In this document: one piece after another, positions 35,037 to 38,316 of the stretch
How positions within the stretch are numbered: position 1 is the stretch's first letter
Layout of the letters: each line of letters begins with the position of its first letter
NCBI RefSeq assembly: GCF_000186865.1
Contig: NW_008705564.1
Location: 1,386,769-1,425,084, forward strand
Source of the DNA: Aureococcus anophagefferens
Taxonomy: Eukaryota; Sar; Pelagophyceae; Pelagomonadales; Pelagomonadaceae
Reading direction: 5' to 3'
DNA: 38,316 nt
The notes under the pieces: model-generated
What the model was told of the DNA's origin: nothing
What the model saw: only the letters and a program-made list of their open reading frames with translations
Databases searched by the model: none
Translations under genes and position numbers: made by a program

Positions 35037-35749
35037 GGCGGCTGCGGTTCCGGAGCCCCAGATAAACGTCCATCACGATGAGACAAGCAGGGGGTCCGCA
35101 GTCGAGGTGCCCAAAATCGTCGATTTTCCAGTGGCGTGGGCAGGGTAACCTTGTTTGGACAAAGGAGGTCATCCAAAAAAAAGCTCAACTCGCGCGCATC
35201 GTCTCCTCCAGCGTCCAAATATCCCCGGATTGGCTCCCGCGAGCACGCCCCTTCCTCTTCGCCGCGCGAGCCATGTACTTGGTAAAAAAATCGTTCGAAA
35301 ACGACGATCGCGAAGCAGCGCGAGCACCGCGCTCTCGGCGCGCGCGAAGTCGCGAGGCCACGCGTGAGCCTTCGGCGAGGCGCGTCCGCCGCGCGCCATC
35401 CCCGGCACGGCGGGCCACGGCCGACGCGCTCGGCGCGAACACGCGATTGCGATCGTACTACTAGTAGTAAAGTTTTAGCCTTTCAAGAGCCTCCGAGTGC
35501 GTAGCGTCCCCGATCGAGAGCCAAGCTCCGCGGGCCGCGTCAGGAGCCGAGCTCCGCGCCAGGGACGTCTGGGCCCTGCAATGTTCAGGGACGATCCCGG
35601 CCCCTCAAGAGGAGCCCCCCGGGGCCCGGTGCGGCTTTAGTGGGCCCCCCAGTGCCCGCGCCCGCCCAAGGTAGGCGCGTAGGCGGGGTGTGTCGCCTAA
35701 TGCGCGAGAGAGAGAGCCACACGCTGCTCGATCTCGGGTCTCCTTACGC
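35037..35749. other. gene-poor region with palindromes
   Basis: No gene I can support. Contains the perfect palindromes AAAATCGTCGATTTT (35113-35127) and TACTACTAGTAGTA (35456-35469), and a GA-rich run at 35705-35715. Short reading frames on both strands (up to 128 codons) show no recognisable domain. Confidence 0.5.
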
Positions 35750-36203
35750 TAGGTTGCGTTTTACCGTAAAAACTTTGCCGCTCCAGAGGCGAGTTTTCGA
35801 GTTTTACTTTGCCGGTGATTTGCGGCCGGCGAGTTTGCCGCCGGGCCGGTTTTCCGGCGGCCGAGAGGCCCTTCAAGCCGTGGCGTCCCGCGTAGTACTA
35901 CGCGGCGTGTGTGACGCGCGGAAATGACCGAAATAAACTCTGCTTCAATGGCGCGGATATTACGGCGCTTCGCGGTTCCTCCTGCGAGGACGGCGCTGGT
36001 TGTGTGACGGGCTTGGCACAGTTATCATAGTTTACTTCAAGTTGAGGTACAACTTTGCTTCAATTTACCACGGAAACTCGCTGTTTCCCCAACGAGCGGC
36101 GCCGGCAAATCGACTTGCGGCAAACGGAAAAACTCGCGACGACTCCGGCAAAGCAAGCAAAGTCGCACTCGCCGGCGAATTCCCGCAGTAAAACGCGACC
36201 GAG
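35750..36203. mobile_element. non-autonomous DNA transposon (MITE), Mutator-like
   Basis: A 454-bp element flanked by the 9-bp direct repeat TCCTTACGC (35741-35749 and 36204-36212). Its ends are inverted: GGTTGCGTTTTACCG at 35752-35766 and, reverse-complemented, GGTCGCGTTTTACTG at 36200-36186 (13 of 15). The interior is less GC-rich, with scattered TTTGCCG/CGGCAAA words in opposite orientation in the two halves, and no transposase. A 9-bp duplication is typical of Mutator-like elements. Inserted about 80 bp downstream of the stop codon of the Tudor-like gene. Confidence 0.75.
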
Positions 36204-36283
36204 TCCTTACGCGCCTCTCGGCGTACTCGCAGCTCGAAAGCGGGACTTGGGTCCTTCGCCGCGCCCCGCCGCCGCCTCTTTGT

Positions 36284-37984
36284 TTAGCGGAGGCGCTTCT
36301 TGTTGCGCTTCTTCCGCGCGCGCTCGTCGCCCTCGTCGTAGTCGTCGATGGTGCGCGCCTCCATGGCGCGCTTCCACTTGAGGAGGCCCGCGAGGCGCCG
36401 CGCGGCGCGCTCCTCGAGGTCGAAGTTCCGCGCGGCCGCGTCGACGTCCGCGTTCTCCTCGCGGTAGCGGTCCGCGATCTTCGCGACGTGCCTGGCGCCG
36501 TAGACGCGCGCGCCGCAGCGGCCGTGGGCGTCGCCGGCGACCCGGAGGACGCCGCGGAGCGCCGGCGACGCCGGCCCGAAGCCGCGGAACGTCGGCGCGT
36601 AGAGCGCCCGCACGGCGCACCTGGCCGCGTGGTAGGCGGCGTAGGACGTCGCGTCGCCGTCGCGCGTGGGCCAGGAGCCGGCCTCGACGCCGCCCCTGAT
36701 CTGCGCCTTCACGAGGAAGTCGCGCGCGACGACGACGCGCGCGTCGTCGTCGGCCGCGCCGAAGACGCGGAGGCACGTCGCCACGTCGCCGACGAGGTGC
36801 ACGTCCCGCTTCTTCACGCAGCGCCGCAGCGTCGCCGGGTCCGCGACGAGCGCGTACTCGGCCGGGAGGAGCGACGGCGGCAGGCGGAGGGCGCAGTCGT
36901 TCGACGCGACGGCGACGAGCGTGACGGCGAGCGTGAGCTGGTCGAGCCAGTCCTCCCAGCCCATGGCCTCGTAGGGCGCGTAGGGCCGCAGCGGGTCGAG
37001 CCAGGCCCAGACCTCGGCCTCGTCCGCGCCGACGGGCACCTCGGCCCGCTCGGCCAGCGAGGCGCAGAGCACCGCGTTCGTCGCCGCGCGGCAGCGGCCC
37101 GCGCGCCGGCGCGAGTCGTTGACGTCGCCGATGGGCTTGCCCAGCACGTCCGCCGAGAGGAAGGCGTCGGCGGCGCGGCGCCTGCCCCGCGCGCCGACGA
37201 CGCGATCCGCGACGGCCTTGCACTCCATCTTGAGCGACGCGTGCGCCGCGCCCGCCCTCGCGACCGCGACGACGCCCGCGAGCAGATCGCAGACCTCCAC
37301 GGGCTCGATCTGGGCCACATCTAACGCCGCCTCGTGCGCGCCCTTCCAGCGCTGGGCGAGACGTTCCACGTGGTACAAAGCTAAAGCTCTGAGCGGATCC
37401 GGCGCGGTCGCCGCGACGTCGTGGAACGTCAGGCAGAGGTCCGCGCCGAAGCCCGCGAGCACGGGCTCCGAGGCGCCGAGGCCGCCGAGGAACTCGAGGC
37501 CCCTCCAGCAGGCCGCGAGCGCCGCGGCGGCCCGCGCCTCCGGCGCGGCGTCGTCGGCGACGTCGCCGAACGCCGCGACGAGCGCCGCGGGCGCCGCGGG
37601 CGCGACGTCGCCGTCGCCGAGCGACGGCCGCGGCGCGGCGTCGGCGGCCGCGTCGTCGCCGGCGTCGCGGGCCGGCGCCGCGCGCGGGTGCGCCTCGGCG
37701 TCGGCGGCGGCCGCGTCGACCTCGGCCTCGTCCAAATCCTCCTCGTCGCCGTCGTCGTGGCGCACGCGGAAGAAGGCCTGGCCCTCGTTCTTCTCGTGGG
37801 GCAGCCAGGACACGACGACGCCGTAGGACACGACGCCGCGGCCGAAGGTGCGCCGCACGGCGCGGCCGATGTAGGGGCCCGTCTTGACGTAGTCGGCGTC
37901 GTCGTCGTCGCCGCCGTCGTTCGCCGTCTCGAAGTCGAAGCCCGCCTCGGCCGCGGACTCCTCCTGCCACCAGCGCTTCGACAT
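36284..37984 (-). CDS. Tudor-like domain protein
   Basis: 566 residues from ATG 37984, single exon. After an acidic N-terminus, residues ~33-90 form a Tudor-like module: GPYIGRAVRRTFGRGVVSYG, VVSWLPHEKNEGQAFFRVRH, then DDGDEEDLDEAEV, the pattern common in stramenopile proteins with DGDxEDLxxxEV motifs; such folds bind methylated or modified peptides. A long Ala/Asp-rich linker follows, then a helical region (about 160-500, e.g. LALYHVERLAQRWKGAHEAA, VWAWLDPLRPYAPYEAMGW) that I do not recognise. The C-terminus is basic (RKKRNKKRLR, a likely nuclear localisation signal). A chromatin role is plausible inference. Confidence 0.75.
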   Translation of the reverse strand: MSKRWWQEESAAEAGFDFETANDGGDDDDADYVKTGPYIGRAVRRTFGRGVVSYGVVVSWLPHEKNEGQAFFRVRHDDGDEEDLDEAEVDAAAADAEAHPRAAPARDAGDDAAADAAPRPSLGDGDVAPAAPAALVAAFGDVADDAAPEARAAAALAACWRGLEFLGGLGASEPVLAGFGADLCLTFHDVAATAPDPLRALALYHVERLAQRWKGAHEAALDVAQIEPVEVCDLLAGVVAVARAGAAHASLKMECKAVADRVVGARGRRRAADAFLSADVLGKPIGDVNDSRRRAGRCRAATNAVLCASLAERAEVPVGADEAEVWAWLDPLRPYAPYEAMGWEDWLDQLTLAVTLVAVASNDCALRLPPSLLPAEYALVADPATLRRCVKKRDVHLVGDVATCLRVFGAADDDARVVVARDFLVKAQIRGGVEAGSWPTRDGDATSYAAYHAARCAVRALYAPTFRGFGPASPALRGVLRVAGDAHGRCGARVYGARHVAKIADRYREENADVDAAARNFDLEERAARRLAGLLKWKRAMEARTIDDYDEGDERARKKRNKKRLR

Positions 37985-38316
37985 GGTTCACGCTGCGCGC
38001 GGTGCGACGACGGAGCGGCGCGACGACGGTGCGGCGCGACGACGGTGGCGGCGCGACGGTGCGGCGAGCGAGGACGGCCAGATGACGGCCCAGGTGACGG
38101 CCGGCACCCTCGACGCCGTCCGACGCGGCGTTCGACCGAGAGATACCGAGGTCTCGACCGCGTCCGCGGCGGAGCACGCCATCACGCAAGGTCACAAGGG
38201 GTTAAGTCTAGGGGGCCGGCCCGGCGGGCCGGCGGCGCGCTGCGTGGATCAAAGGCCCCCCGCCGGCGCGCGGCCGCGCTCCGAGCGCGGCCGCGCGCGG
38301 CCCGGGGCCGCTCGCT
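37985..38316. other. 5' flank with tandem repeats and GC hairpins
   Basis: No gene seen. At 38004-38065 a 16-bp unit (GCGACGACGGAGCGGC and variants) is repeated about four times just upstream of the Tudor-like ATG. At 38222-38240 GCCGGCCC pairs with GGGCCGGC, and at 38267-38297 CGCGCGGCCGCGCT and its exact reverse complement surround a CCG loop. Confidence 0.65.

Noticed and set aside
1..38316. tRNA, rRNA, CRISPR array or prokaryotic operon
   Set aside because: No tRNA T-arm signature, rRNA segment or regularly spaced repeats seen, and the genes are eukaryotic with spliceable introns.

Overview
This is a gene-dense, very GC-rich piece of a eukaryotic nuclear genome. The gene set (myosin motor, BMS1 ribosome-biogenesis GTPase, POC5-type centriole protein, RAD54-type ATPase, phosphatidylserine synthase, EDR2-C lipid-binding domain, JmjC enzyme, sulfatase) is eukaryotic. 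The introns are introner elements: short non-autonomous DNA transposons with terminal inverted repeats (TIRs) and 8-bp target-site duplications (TSDs) that are spliced out. Such elements are known from the pelagophyte alga Aureococcus anophagefferens, so a pelagophyte or close stramenopile is the best guess. The assignment rests on family knowledge; no search was run.

Layout: 1-2153 (-) myosin, cut by the window edge; 2324-3028 (+) ankyrin protein; 3594-7106 (+) BMS1, two exons; 7140-8585 (-) multi-pass membrane protein; 8794-9105 (+) small membrane protein; 9168-15312 (-) six-exon receptor-like protein (Cache, type I periplasmic-binding, Cys-rich and multi-pass membrane regions); 15350-16285 (+) POC5-like; 16308-18341 (-) sulfatase; 18463-19533 (+) F-box-like protein with an eroded SNF2 domain; 19553-21133 (-) JmjC/cupin protein; 21334-23538 (+) RAD54-like; 23562-24242 (-) Orai-like; 24414-26342 (+) ankyrin-TPR-J-domain protein; 26510-27271 (-) phosphatidylserine synthase; 27431-28550 (+) EDR2-C protein; 28579-30402 (-) unknown; 30678-33547 (-) five-exon TPR protein; 33648-33812 (+) small membrane protein; 34011-35036 (+) SNF2 helicase tail; 35750-36203 a Mutator-like MITE; 36284-37984 (-) Tudor-like protein.

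Fourteen consecutive genes (BMS1 to the unknown protein at 28579-30402) alternate strictly in strand. Most convergent neighbours are separated by only 19-62 bp. Twelve introners, in two related subfamilies, interrupt five genes. One TSD copy forms the 5' splice site and the element's TIR supplies the 3' AG. Because the TSD sets the donor, several of these introns are GC-AG rather than GT-AG, and one has a GA at the TSD edge. The genes do not form a pathway; the shared theme is intron creation by transposition, plus three SNF2-related genes within 17 kb.
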